Shown piece after piece: positions 27,505-36,176 of a DNA stretch of 64,000 bases. The notes under the pieces are model-generated. The model saw only the letters and a list, made by a program, of their open reading frames with translations. It did not search any database and was not told the DNA's origin. The DNA is taken from NCBI GenBank assembly GCA_025800395.1, contig JAOXRU010000017.1, positions 1 to 64,000 of the forward strand, written 5' to 3'. This DNA is from Flavobacteriaceae bacterium. Lineage in GTDB: Bacteria > Bacteroidota > Bacteroidia > Flavobacteriales > Flavobacteriaceae. The position numbers and the translations under genes are program-made. The first letter of the stretch is position 1. Each line of letters begins with the position of its first letter.

Positions 27505-28476
27505 ATGAAAGTATCTAGAGAAATAAAAACAGCAATTATCGTCCTAGGAGGAATATTGTTGTTTATCATGGGGTTTACGTATTTAAAATCTTCTCCGATT
27601 TTTGATAGTAGTCACAAATACCATGTAGAATTTGATAATATTGGCGGTTTGACTGTAGGAACGGCTGTAAGTATAAATGGTTTTCAGGTAGGTCGTGTGA
27701 ACGATATTGTTTTTCATCCAAAAAAACCAGGTGTTTTGATAGTTACCATTTCGGTAGATAATGGTGTGCCAGTTTCTACAAGTTCGGTTGTAGAATTGTT
27801 TGAGGGAAGTCTTTTGGGGGGAAAAAGCATTCAATTGATTCTGGATCATTCTAATAAGGAATTAGCAAAATCTAGAGATACCCTAAAGGGTCGACACAAA
27901 CCTGGTATGACTGCTTTGTTGGAACAAAAACTTGCACCGATACTCACGGAGCTGGAGGGAACCATGTCCCAAGCCAATACCATGTTGTCCGGTGTGAACG
28001 AAATATTGGATGCTGAAGCAAAAAAGAATCTTCAAAAATCCATCGCCAAATTGGAGGGGACTATGAATGATTTTAGCCTAAGTGCTGCTAAGTTGAAGGG
28101 AATTATGTCCAAAAACGAAAATAAACTTAATGGTGCTATTGGAAATTTTGAACAAATCACAAACGACTTTGCCGATTTGTCGGGAAACTTAGCCAAATCA
28201 GAACTCGATAAAACAGTAGCCGAATTGCAACACACTATTGGTGGTCTAAATACCTTGTTGAAAAAGATGGAGGCCGGAGAAGGGACCTTGGGGAAATTGA
28301 TGCAAGACGAAAAAATGTACAGCAATTTAACTGGAGCATCCAAAGAATTAGAATTGCTTTTGGAAGATCTGAGAATAAATCCAAAAAGATATATGCATTT
28401 TTCGCTTTTTGGGAAAAAACAAAAACCGTATGACTCGCAGAAAGTTACTGCTGAAAATAATATCCAACTAAAATGA
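27505..28476 (+). CDS. MCE/MlaD family phospholipid-transport protein
   Basis: A 323-residue protein with one N-terminal transmembrane helix ('TAIIVLGGILLFIMGF') and an MCE domain at about residues 38-115 ('YHVEFDNIGGLTVGTAVSINGFQVG'). An alpha-helical, coiled-coil-like C-terminal region follows. MlaD-type proteins form hexameric rings that bind phospholipids for transport between inner and outer membranes. The usual permease and ATPase partners (MlaE, MlaF) are not beside it and are probably elsewhere. The stop overlaps the next gene's ATG (ATGA), so translation of the Fe-S membrane protein is coupled to it. Confidence 0.88.
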   Translation: MKVSREIKTAIIVLGGILLFIMGFTYLKSSPIFDSSHKYHVEFDNIGGLTVGTAVSINGFQVGRVNDIVFHPKKPGVLIVTISVDNGVPVSTSSVVELFEGSLLGGKSIQLILDHSNKELAKSRDTLKGRHKPGMTALLEQKLAPILTELEGTMSQANTMLSGVNEILDAEAKKNLQKSIAKLEGTMNDFSLSAAKLKGIMSKNENKLNGAIGNFEQITNDFADLSGNLAKSELDKTVAELQHTIGGLNTLLKKMEAGEGTLGKLMQDEKMYSNLTGASKELELLLEDLRINPKRYMHFSLFGKKQKPYDSQKVTAENNIQLK

Positions 28477-29789
28477 ATTATTTACCAAACCTCTTATTTG
28501 CCTTAATCTTATTAGCCGGAATTGTATTTTTTGTGCGCAATGTGAAAAAATTGTGGCGCAATATTAAATTGGGAAAAGATGTAAAACTTCCCAAAGCAAA
28601 CAAACAGCGTTGGAGTAATATGACCCGAATTGCCTTGGGGCAGTCAAAAATGGTTGTAAGGCCTGTATCTGGCTTTTTGCATATCGTAGTCTATGTTGGT
28701 TTTATTATCATCAATATAGAGGTTTTGGAAATTATTTTGGATGGGCTAACAGGAAGCCACCGTATGTTTCTACCCGTGTTGGGTGAAGGTGTATATGGTT
28801 TTTTGATTGGTAGCTTTGAAATATTGGCGTTTTTGGTTTTGGTTTCGGTTACCGTATTTTGGATACGAAGAAATATTATTCGATTACAACGATTTATTAA
28901 ACCAGAAATGAAAGGGTGGCCCAAAAATGACGGAAACTTCATTTTATATTTTGAAATGGTGTTGATGAGTTTGTTTTTGGTCATGAATGCCACCGACATC
29001 CATTTTCAGGAATTAGCTAGCGGAAATATAATTAGTGGCTTTATAGCCCCATTGTTTTCTGGGATGGATGCAGAAGTATTACATGCTATAGAAAGAACGG
29101 CTTGGTGGGTGCATATTGTTGGTATATTGGTGTTTTTGAATTATTTGTACTATTCCAAACATCTACATATATTATTGGCATTTCCCAATACATTTTTTGG
29201 AAGATTACAGCCCAAAGGTCAAATGGACAACAACGAATCGGTAACCAAAGAAGTGATGCTGATGATGGATCCCAATGCAGATCCCTTTGCAGCACCCGAA
29301 GCGGGAGCAGAGGAAGAAACGCCTGCCAAATTTGGCGCTTCCGATGTGATGGATCTCAATTGGGTTCAATTGATGAATGCCTATACCTGTACAGAATGTG
29401 GGCGTTGTACATCAGAATGTCCAGCTAACCAAACGGGTAAAAAACTTTCTCCTCGAAAAATCATGATGGATACCCGTGATCGATTAGAAGAAGTGGGTAA
29501 GAACATGGATAAAAATAAAGGGCAGTTTGTAGATGACAACAAACAACTGTTGGATGATTATATCTCTAGAGAAGAGATATGGGCATGTACCTCGTGCAAT
29601 GCTTGTGTAGAAGCATGCCCAGTAAGCATAGAACCGCTTGCTATCATATTGGAAATGCGAAGATTTTTAGTAATGGAACAATCCGCAGCCCCTGGAGATC
29701 TCAACAATATGATGAGCAATATTGAGAATAATGGCGCACCTTGGCCATTTAATCAGATGGATAGAATGAATTGGAGTACAGAAAACTAA
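28473..29789 (+). CDS. Membrane-bound (Fe-S) protein, HdrC/GlpC-like with respiratory-type membrane domain
   Basis: A 438-residue protein. The N-terminal half has about five hydrophobic segments. The C-terminal part carries two [4Fe-4S] motifs, 'CTECGRCTSECP' and 'CTSCNACVEACPVSIEP', around residues 305-395. This pattern matches Bacteroidota proteins in which a cytochrome-like membrane domain is joined to an HdrC-type ferredoxin domain. It presumably passes electrons between the quinone pool and a soluble partner. The partner is probably the CCG-domain protein encoded two genes downstream. The true substrate is unknown. Translation is coupled to the MCE gene by a 4-base overlap. Confidence 0.8.
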   Translation: MNYLPNLLFALILLAGIVFFVRNVKKLWRNIKLGKDVKLPKANKQRWSNMTRIALGQSKMVVRPVSGFLHIVVYVGFIIINIEVLEIILDGLTGSHRMFLPVLGEGVYGFLIGSFEILAFLVLVSVTVFWIRRNIIRLQRFIKPEMKGWPKNDGNFILYFEMVLMSLFLVMNATDIHFQELASGNIISGFIAPLFSGMDAEVLHAIERTAWWVHIVGILVFLNYLYYSKHLHILLAFPNTFFGRLQPKGQMDNNESVTKEVMLMMDPNADPFAAPEAGAEEETPAKFGASDVMDLNWVQLMNAYTCTECGRCTSECPANQTGKKLSPRKIMMDTRDRLEEVGKNMDKNKGQFVDDNKQLLDDYISREEIWACTSCNACVEACPVSIEPLAIILEMRRFLVMEQSAAPGDLNNMMSNIENNGAPWPFNQMDRMNWSTEN

Positions 29790-29870
29790 CTAATGCTTAA
29801 GCTAAGAAAACCTTCTAAATGGCATAAAATTTAACATAAATACTCATATAAAGAGCAAATAAAATTAATC

Positions 29871-30317
29871 ATGAGAAGAGAGGAAGCAGACAAAATACTT
29901 CATGAGAAGGTAACGGCAGGTGAGAAAGTTAGTCCGGTATTGCCTGAAGGTGTAAAGAATTTTTTAATTGACATCGATGGAACGATAACCGAAGATGTAC
30001 CCAATGAAGAACCTGAAAGAATGGTGACTTGTAAACCTTACCCAGATGCATTAGAAACATGCAATAAATGGTACGAAGAAGGACATATGATTTGTTTCTT
30101 TACTTCTCGTACAGAAGAACATCGTGATGTTACAGAACAATGGCTAGCAAAACATGGCTTTATGTATCATAGTTTGCTAATGGGTAAACCTAGAGGCGGA
30201 AATTATCATTGGATAGATAATCATTTGGTGCGTGCTACAAGATATAAAGGAAAATTTACAGATTTGGTAGAAAAAGAAGTTACCATAGAAGTCTTTAACG
30301 ACGGCACGCACGACTAA
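29871..30317 (+). CDS. HAD-like phosphohydrolase of unknown substrate
   Basis: A 148-residue cytosolic protein. 'NFLIDIDGTITED' is HAD motif I with both Asp residues, and 'ICFFTSRTEEHR' supplies the motif II Ser/Thr. 'MGKPRGGNYHWIDNH' carries the motif III Lys and a motif IV acidic residue. No large cap domain is present. Homologues in Bacteroidota sit in the same place between the two Fe-S genes and are sometimes labelled phosphoheptose isomerase, for which I see no support in the sequence. Its role beside an electron-transfer pair is unexplained. Confidence 0.7.
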   Translation: MRREEADKILHEKVTAGEKVSPVLPEGVKNFLIDIDGTITEDVPNEEPERMVTCKPYPDALETCNKWYEEGHMICFFTSRTEEHRDVTEQWLAKHGFMYHSLLMGKPRGGNYHWIDNHLVRATRYKGKFTDLVEKEVTIEVFNDGTHD

Positions 30318-30338
30318 TAACCCTAATAACCTTTCAAG

Positions 30339-31130
30339 ATGAGTGAGAATATAAAAGTACCAACCATGGCCGAATTGATGGCAGCTGGCAAACAACCCGA
30401 GGTGTTGTTTTGGGTAGGCTGTGCAGGTAGTTTTGACGATCGAGCAAAAAAAATAACCAAAGCTTTTGTGAAATTACTGAATAAGGCTAAGGTCGATTTT
30501 GCAGTATTAGGTACGGAAGAAAGTTGTACTGGAGACCCAGCAAAGCGTAGTGGAAATGAATTTTTGTTTCAAATGCAAGCAGTTACCAATATAGAGGTCA
30601 TTAATGCCTATGAGATCAAAAAAATTGTGACAACTTGTCCTCACTGTTTCAATACATTAAAAAACGAATATCCTGAATTGGGAGGTAGTTATCAGGTACT
30701 GCATCATACACAGTTTTTACAAACCCTTATCAAAGAAGGGAAGCTGAGCGTGGAAGGCGGTAGTTATAAAGGAAAAAAAATCACCTTTCACGACCCATGT
30801 TATTTGGGTCGTGCCAATGATGTTTACGAAGCCCCCAGAGCGGTGTTGAAGAAATTGGAGGCAGAATTGGTGGAGATGCGTTCTTGCAAACAAAGAGGAT
30901 TGTGTTGCGGGGCAGGAGGAGCACAAATGTTTAAAGAGCCGGAAGAAGGAAATAAAGATGTGAATATAGAACGCACAGAGCAAGCATTGGAGACCCAGCC
31001 AGATATCATTGCAGCAGGATGCCCTTTTTGCAATACCATGCTTACCGATGGGGTAAAAGTAAAAGAAAAAGAAGATCGTATTCAGGTTTTGGATGTGGCG
31101 GAATTGTTGAATGATGTCGTTGATTTATAG
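30339..31130 (+). CDS. Cysteine-rich CCG-domain (Fe-S) protein, HdrB/GlpC/LutA-like
   Basis: A 263-residue soluble protein with two cysteine-rich (CCG) domains. The first is seen around 'TTCPHCFNTLKNEYPELGG'. The second has 'SCKQRGLCCGAGG' followed about 40 residues later by 'GCPFCNTML'. This is the pattern that binds the non-cubane or atypical Fe-S clusters in HdrB-type subunits. It very probably pairs with the HdrC-like membrane protein encoded at 28473, giving a two-subunit quinone-linked oxidoreductase. The electron donor is unknown. The HAD gene lies between the two. Confidence 0.82.
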   Translation: MSENIKVPTMAELMAAGKQPEVLFWVGCAGSFDDRAKKITKAFVKLLNKAKVDFAVLGTEESCTGDPAKRSGNEFLFQMQAVTNIEVINAYEIKKIVTTCPHCFNTLKNEYPELGGSYQVLHHTQFLQTLIKEGKLSVEGGSYKGKKITFHDPCYLGRANDVYEAPRAVLKKLEAELVEMRSCKQRGLCCGAGGAQMFKEPEEGNKDVNIERTEQALETQPDIIAAGCPFCNTMLTDGVKVKEKEDRIQVLDVAELLNDVVDL

Positions 31131-31132
31131 CC

Positions 31133-31618
31133 ATGGTAGTAGCTTTTGACAATTTACCAGATTATGCTCGTATTTGGATTTATCAATGCAATCGAGCTTT
31201 TACGGATGAGGAATTAAGTGAAGTAAATAATCTTACACAAGAATTTTTAGAAGGGTGGCAGGTGCATGGTAAAAATTTGAAAGCTGCATTCGAATTGCCT
31301 TATAATCGTTTTTTGATCCTAGCTATTGATCAGGATCATCAACCAGCCTCTGGTTGTTCTATAGATGCTTCTGTTGCTTTTATTCAATCTTTAGAAAAAC
31401 GTTTTGATGTGGATCTTCTAGATAAAATGAATGTTACTTTTAAGCAAGGAGAATATATAGCCTATAAAACTTTGTTGGATTTTAAGAAAATGGTTAAAGA
31501 CAAAGCAGTTTCTCCTAATACTATAGTGTTTAATAATTTGGTTACCACTAAGGGTGAATATTGTGAAAATTGGGAAATTCCCGCCAAAAATAGTTGGCAT
31601 CAACGATTTTTAAAGTAA
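31133..31618 (+). CDS. Conserved Bacteroidota protein of unknown function
   Basis: A 161-residue cytosolic protein whose start lies 2 bases after the CCG-protein stop, so it is in the same transcript. Conserved-looking stretches are 'VWIYQCNRAFTDEE' type residues at the start (here 'RIWIYQCNRAFTDEE') and 'GCSIDASVAFIQSLE' in the middle. Homologues are often named ABC transporter ATPase in databases. There is no Walker A, Walker B or ABC signature here, so that name is unsupported. The single Cys in GCSID and the Cys in YQCN could be functional, but nothing proves it. Function unknown. Confidence 0.65.
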   Translation: MVVAFDNLPDYARIWIYQCNRAFTDEELSEVNNLTQEFLEGWQVHGKNLKAAFELPYNRFLILAIDQDHQPASGCSIDASVAFIQSLEKRFDVDLLDKMNVTFKQGEYIAYKTLLDFKKMVKDKAVSPNTIVFNNLVTTKGEYCENWEIPAKNSWHQRFLK

Positions 31619-31693
31619 TTGATCTATTTATAATAAGGAATTTGTGAAATATGTTGCACGATTCTTGTATTATTGATCCACAAATTTTATTGC

Positions 31694-34309
31694 ATGCTTA
31701 GGGAAAAGCTTTATCCTACATATTGCTGGGTATTTGTACTTTTATTTATGGTACAATTGCCAATCTATGCTATGGATTTCTTGGGTTATAGGGCTTCGAA
31801 TTGGTATAAAAGTCTTTCCGATAAAGAAAGAATTCGTCAGGTTTTGGTATATTATGCAGATGTTTCTGGTTCTGAGGCGTTATTCAATTATGCCGATGTA
31901 GGTGCAATTCTGTATCCAGAGTCCATTGACTTGAAACTTCCAAAACATCCAAATGACAGTATTAGTCCGCTCATTATGTTGCGATCGGGTATCTTATTTC
32001 AAGATTATCAAAACACACAGAATATTGGATTATTGCAACATATAGATAATGCCAATCTATTGTTCCAGTTGGGACGACAAAAAGGTTTGTATTATAAAAG
32101 TGCTGGATTATCGCAGCTCTTTGTTACACAAGCCAAAGTGCATCCGAGTCTTTTGGAGAGCATAAACCCACAACAAAGGGCTTATTATGAAGGGTTGGAG
32201 AGTAGTGAAATCTTTTTTGACGCAACTGGTGCGCCAAGCGCTAATACCCTTTTGTTTCCCGAACGAGACCTGAACTCCGATGCTTTGCATAGGGCGATAC
32301 AGGAAAAAGATAGATTGTTGTTTTTCAAAAACACCCAAGGTGGTTTTGATAAATTGTTAGCGGCCAGAATAACTGCTTTACAGAGAGGGGCAGACATGAT
32401 ATGGGTGCGCCGAGATATAGAGAGATTGGTGGAGGGCTTGCATGATGCTTTAAAAGAAGGCACTTGGTCTAGGAATAGGATGCGCAACAGTGTGATGAAA
32501 GTTTTGAAACACAAACTAAAACAAATGGAAAAGGGATCCGTAAAAATTCATCCACATAAGCTAATGGCTGTGCAGCAAACCATCGCTGAAAAATCGCTTC
32601 GTCTTATCAAAAACAAAGCCCAAGTTTTACCGTTCAAAAATCTAGAAAACAAAAGGATTGCCTATGTGCCATTTGGAAATGAATCTGGAAATACGTTTTT
32701 TGAAGGTATCAACCAATATACACAAGTAAAAAAGATCGTTCGATATACCGAAGAATCTTTAAAAACAAATTTGATCGATAGAAATATAGTTCTTGTGGGC
32801 TTGCATCAGCGGTTTTCAGATAACGGAAAATATTTTTCTGAGGCGGAGAAGTCTTGGTTGTATCAATTATCACAAAATAAGCAATTGGTTTTGGTGTTGT
32901 TTACCAATTCAAAAGTGTTGGAAGAATTAGAACACCCGCAATTGATAGATGCGGTGGTCGTAGGACATATCAATCATCATTTGGTGCAAAAAGTTGCATC
33001 TCAAGCATTGTTTGGAGGGATCCAATTGGAAGAGTCCATCGTTTCGGGTAGGTTGCCAAGGGAGAAAGAAAACGTTTTTGGTAGCAACAATACCCATTTA
33101 AAAAGATTGGGTTATGCCTTTCCCGAATCGGTAGGTATGGATAGCTATCGATTGCTTGCCATCGATAGCCTGATGCGTGAAGCTATAGATAGTCTGGCAA
33201 TTCCGGGAGGGCAAATAGTAGTTGGCCGAAAAGGAAAAATAGTGTACGAAAAGAGTTTTGGATACCATACCTACGAAAAAACTTTTCCAGTACGCAACAA
33301 TAATTTGTATGATTTGGCTTCTTTGACCAAAATATTAGCAACGCTCCCCTTGGTGATGCAATTGGAAGAATGGGGGCAAATTGATTTGCAACAAAATTTT
33401 GGTCAATTGCTCCCAGAATTACAAGATAAAGAGATTGGCAAGGTAAAATTGTTGGATGCCTTGGCGCATTATGGTCGGATGCCAGCATGGATTCCATTCT
33501 ATTTTAAAACTTTGGATAGTGTTGGGAAACCTTCCCCAGATTATTATAGGAGAAAAGCAAATTCTACATATAATATAGAGGTGCATAAAAACCTGTATAT
33601 GCGCAAGGATTATAGAGATTCTATGTATTTGAGAATAGATACCACTAAGCTCAAAAAACGCCTTCGCTATCGTTATAGCGATTTGACTTATTATATTCTA
33701 AAGCGGACTGTGGAACGCAAATACCAAAAACGAATGGATTTGGTTTTGGAAAAGGAATTTTACCGTCCTCTGGGTATGACATATACCACATATAATCCAT
33801 TGCGAAAATTTAACAAATCCTTGATAGTTCCTTCAGAAAAGGATACTTACTTTAGACATGATGTTTTACAAGGTTATGTGCATGATATGGGGGCAGCCAT
33901 GTTGGGAGGTGTAGGAGGTCATGCAGGTTTGTTTGCCAATGCCAACGATGTTGCGAAGATCATGCAGATGTATTTACAAAAAGGCAATTATGGCGGTAAG
34001 CAATTGCTACAAAGTTCGACTATAGATGTGTTTAACAATTGTTATTTTTGTAAAAAGCAGGTTAGAAGAGGGTTAGGTTTTGATAAACCCCAATTGGGTG
34101 CACATGGACCAACATGTGGATGTGCATCTCCTTCGAGTTTTGGACACAGTGGTTTTACGGGAACTTTTGTATGGGCAGACCCAGAAGAAGAGATTGTATA
34201 TGTATTTTTGTCTAATCGAACGTATCCTTCTGCAAATAATAAGAAATTACAGCACTTAGATACTAGAGCAAAAATACAAGAGGTAATCTACAGTGCCATT
34301 ATGAATTAA
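31694..34309 (+). CDS. Degenerate GH3-like protein fused to a serine hydrolase (class C beta-lactamase fold)
   Basis: About 871 residues from the ATG at 31694 (the track start is a TTG 21 bases earlier). A signal peptide precedes a GH3-like half; 'ALQRGADMIWVRRD' and 'IAEKSLRLIKNKAQVLPF' correspond to GH3 segments. The family's K-H-F-P-G-H-G-D-T motif and the nucleophile motif are not found, and the protein is about 100 residues shorter than usual for this fusion family. The C-terminal half is a beta-lactamase/transpeptidase-like domain with S-x-x-K at Ser543 ('DLASLTKI'), a 'YRYSDL' Y-x-N/D equivalent and 'GHSGFTG' as the third motif, so it looks catalytically intact. A cell-wall or muropeptide role is likely. 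bshA follows. Confidence 0.75.
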   Translation: MLREKLYPTYCWVFVLLFMVQLPIYAMDFLGYRASNWYKSLSDKERIRQVLVYYADVSGSEALFNYADVGAILYPESIDLKLPKHPNDSISPLIMLRSGILFQDYQNTQNIGLLQHIDNANLLFQLGRQKGLYYKSAGLSQLFVTQAKVHPSLLESINPQQRAYYEGLESSEIFFDATGAPSANTLLFPERDLNSDALHRAIQEKDRLLFFKNTQGGFDKLLAARITALQRGADMIWVRRDIERLVEGLHDALKEGTWSRNRMRNSVMKVLKHKLKQMEKGSVKIHPHKLMAVQQTIAEKSLRLIKNKAQVLPFKNLENKRIAYVPFGNESGNTFFEGINQYTQVKKIVRYTEESLKTNLIDRNIVLVGLHQRFSDNGKYFSEAEKSWLYQLSQNKQLVLVLFTNSKVLEELEHPQLIDAVVVGHINHHLVQKVASQALFGGIQLEESIVSGRLPREKENVFGSNNTHLKRLGYAFPESVGMDSYRLLAIDSLMREAIDSLAIPGGQIVVGRKGKIVYEKSFGYHTYEKTFPVRNNNLYDLASLTKILATLPLVMQLEEWGQIDLQQNFGQLLPELQDKEIGKVKLLDALAHYGRMPAWIPFYFKTLDSVGKPSPDYYRRKANSTYNIEVHKNLYMRKDYRDSMYLRIDTTKLKKRLRYRYSDLTYYILKRTVERKYQKRMDLVLEKEFYRPLGMTYTTYNPLRKFNKSLIVPSEKDTYFRHDVLQGYVHDMGAAMLGGVGGHAGLFANANDVAKIMQMYLQKGNYGGKQLLQSSTIDVFNNCYFCKKQVRRGLGFDKPQLGAHGPTCGCASPSSFGHSGFTGTFVWADPEEEIVYVFLSNRTYPSANNKKLQHLDTRAKIQEVIYSAIMN

Positions 34310-34369
34310 GAAACAAAAACAGTCTGTGAATTTTTTTTTAGGTTTTTCAGGCTAAGAAATCCGAAGAAG

Positions 34370-34377
34370 TAGATTTG
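34370..34377 (+). promoter_or_regulatory. Candidate -7 element of the bshA promoter
   Basis: TAGATTTG matches TAnnTTTG and lies 23 bases before the bshA ATG. The -33 side is only a T-run (TTTTTC) at a slightly long spacing of about 22 bases, so this is tentative. Confidence 0.35.
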
Positions 34378-34400
34378 GGTTTCTATAATAAAAAAAACAC

Positions 34401-35543
34401 ATGAAAATCGCTATTGTATGTTATCCTACTTTTGGAGGTAGTGGGGTAGTGGCTACAGAACTCGGAATTGCATTGGCAGAAAGAGGGCATGAGGTGCACT
34501 TTATTACCTATCAACAACCAGTCCGTTTGGCTTTACTAAGTACGAATATTCACTATCACGAAGTGAGTGTGCCAGAGTATGCTTTGTTTCATTACCAACC
34601 ATATGAGTTGGCTCTATCTAGCAAACTAGTAGATATGGTAAAGTTGTATGGTATAGAACTCTTACACGTACATTATGCCATACCGCATGCCTATGCTGGA
34701 TATATGGCAAAACAGATGCTTAAAGAACAAGGGATTCATATTCCTATGGTAACCACTTTACACGGTACCGATATAACATTGGTGGGAAAGCATCCTTTTT
34801 ATAAGACTGCGGTAAATTTTAGTATCAATCAATCGGATGTAGTTACTTCCGTGTCGCAAAGTTTGAAAGATGATACTTTGGAGTTGTTTGATATTCATAA
34901 GCCTATTTCGGTGATACCCAATTTCATAGAAATAGATCATTATCATAGCAGTTATACCGATTGTCAACGATCTTTGATGGCCGAAGACCATGAGCGAATT
35001 TTGACGCATATTAGTAATTTTAGAAAGGTGAAGCGGATTCCTGATGTGATATCCATTTTCAAAAATGTCTTGGATAAGATGCCAGCAAAGCTTTTGATGG
35101 TTGGCGAAGGACCTGAAAGAGCGTTGGCAGAGGAATTGTGTATGAAGTATGGTATATTAGATAAAGTACTGTTTTTGGGAAAAAGCAACGAAATAGATAA
35201 GATATTGTGTTTTAGTGATTTGTTTTTGTTGCCCTCTCAAGCAGAGAGCTTTGGGTTGGCTGCTTTGGAGGCCATGATTAATCGCACTCCAGTTGTTTCT
35301 TCCAATGCTGGAGGTTTATCGGAGGTGAATATTGAAGGGGAAACAGGTTTTTTGTGTCCTGTAGGCGATGTGCATAGCATGTCAGATAGGGCTATATACC
35401 TATTAGAAGATGACAAGCGATTGGAGAAATTTAAAGAGCAGGCCTATAAACGCGCAGTTTATTTCGATTTGGAGAATATTTTACCTTTGTACGAAGCGGT
35501 ATACAGATCTGCATTGGAAAGTTTTAAATTGGAACAAGTTTAG
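34401..35543 (+). CDS. bshA: N-acetyl-alpha-D-glucosaminyl L-malate synthase BshA
   Basis: BshA is a GT4 glycosyltransferase that joins GlcNAc from UDP-GlcNAc to L-malate, the first step of bacillithiol synthesis. The 380-residue protein starts 'MKIAIVCYPTFGGSGVVATELG', the hallmark of the family. It contains 'LHVHYAIPHAYAGY' and 'TLHGTDITLVG', and the C-terminal E-x7-E nucleotide-sugar motif 'ESFGLAALE'. Bacillithiol is a low-molecular-weight thiol found in many Bacteroidota. BshB and BshC are not in this window. The gene has its own candidate promoter and stands between the GH3-like fusion and the PrcB-like gene. Confidence 0.95.
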   Translation: MKIAIVCYPTFGGSGVVATELGIALAERGHEVHFITYQQPVRLALLSTNIHYHEVSVPEYALFHYQPYELALSSKLVDMVKLYGIELLHVHYAIPHAYAGYMAKQMLKEQGIHIPMVTTLHGTDITLVGKHPFYKTAVNFSINQSDVVTSVSQSLKDDTLELFDIHKPISVIPNFIEIDHYHSSYTDCQRSLMAEDHERILTHISNFRKVKRIPDVISIFKNVLDKMPAKLLMVGEGPERALAEELCMKYGILDKVLFLGKSNEIDKILCFSDLFLLPSQAESFGLAALEAMINRTPVVSSNAGGLSEVNIEGETGFLCPVGDVHSMSDRAIYLLEDDKRLEKFKEQAYKRAVYFDLENILPLYEAVYRSALESFKLEQV

Positions 35544-35593
35544 GATACTAAGTGTAAAAAACGAACGTTTAACCTAGAGATGAAGCATACGAT

Positions 35594-36040
35594 ATGAAAC
35601 CGTTTAAATTAACCTTTTTGTGTTTACTGGTCTTTATTGTTGGAAGGACAGTAAGCTTAGCGCAAGATTATCCTTATAAAGAAATTCTGCAAAATCAATA
35701 TGGTGGACCAGAAACACCTCAGTTACATATCGTAAAAGAACCAAAATCGGTGCAAAAGTTTTATGCTTTTATAAACAAAACTAGAAAACCTGGATTTGCT
35801 TTGCCGAAAATTGATTTTGAAAAAGAAACTTTACTCATTTTATGTTTAGGTGAAAAACGAAGTGGCGGCTTTCAAATTGGAATCGATCATATAGAAGAGA
35901 CCCCTGATCAGATTGTTGTTTTTGTAAAAGAAGAATCGCCCCAAGGGGATATGGTTTCTACCGTTATTATGAGACCGTTCTATATTGCTAAAATAAAGAA
36001 TACCAAAAAAGAAATCACATTTAAGCGAATGAAGATTTGA
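35594..36040 (+). CDS. PrcB_C domain exported protein
   Basis: A 148-residue protein with a signal peptide ending near 'TVSLAQ'. The mature part includes 'LLILCLGEKRSGGFQIGID' and 'VFVKEESPQGDMVSTVIMRPFYI'. These fit the C-terminal domain of PrcB, a subunit of the Treponema protease complex that stabilises PrtP. Whether the Bacteroidota proteins bind a protease is not known, and no subtilase gene is adjacent. It follows bshA by 50 bases and precedes the OmpA gene, which has its own promoter. Domain match is by eye. Confidence 0.65.
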   Translation: MKPFKLTFLCLLVFIVGRTVSLAQDYPYKEILQNQYGGPETPQLHIVKEPKSVQKFYAFINKTRKPGFALPKIDFEKETLLILCLGEKRSGGFQIGIDHIEETPDQIVVFVKEESPQGDMVSTVIMRPFYIAKIKNTKKEITFKRMKI

Positions 36041-36112
36041 TCTAAAGAAGATAGTCTATATTTTGGTAAAAAGGTTTTCTGTCGAATATTCTTATCGCTT
36101 CAACCGTTAAGT

Positions 36113-36144
36113 TTTGAATCAATAATTGGAGGAAATTATCTTTG
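36113..36144 (+). promoter_or_regulatory. Bacteroidota-type promoter of the OmpA gene
   Basis: TTTG at 36113-36116, a 20-base spacer, then TATCTTTG at 36137-36144 match the Bacteroidota consensus well. The start site would be near 36151, giving a leader of about 26 bases before the ATG at 36177. With only 22 bases between the OmpA stop and the first MBOAT gene, this promoter might also feed the start of the polysaccharide locus. Confidence 0.7.
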
Positions 36145-36176
36145 AACGGATTGATAATAGTAACTCCAAATAGAAC

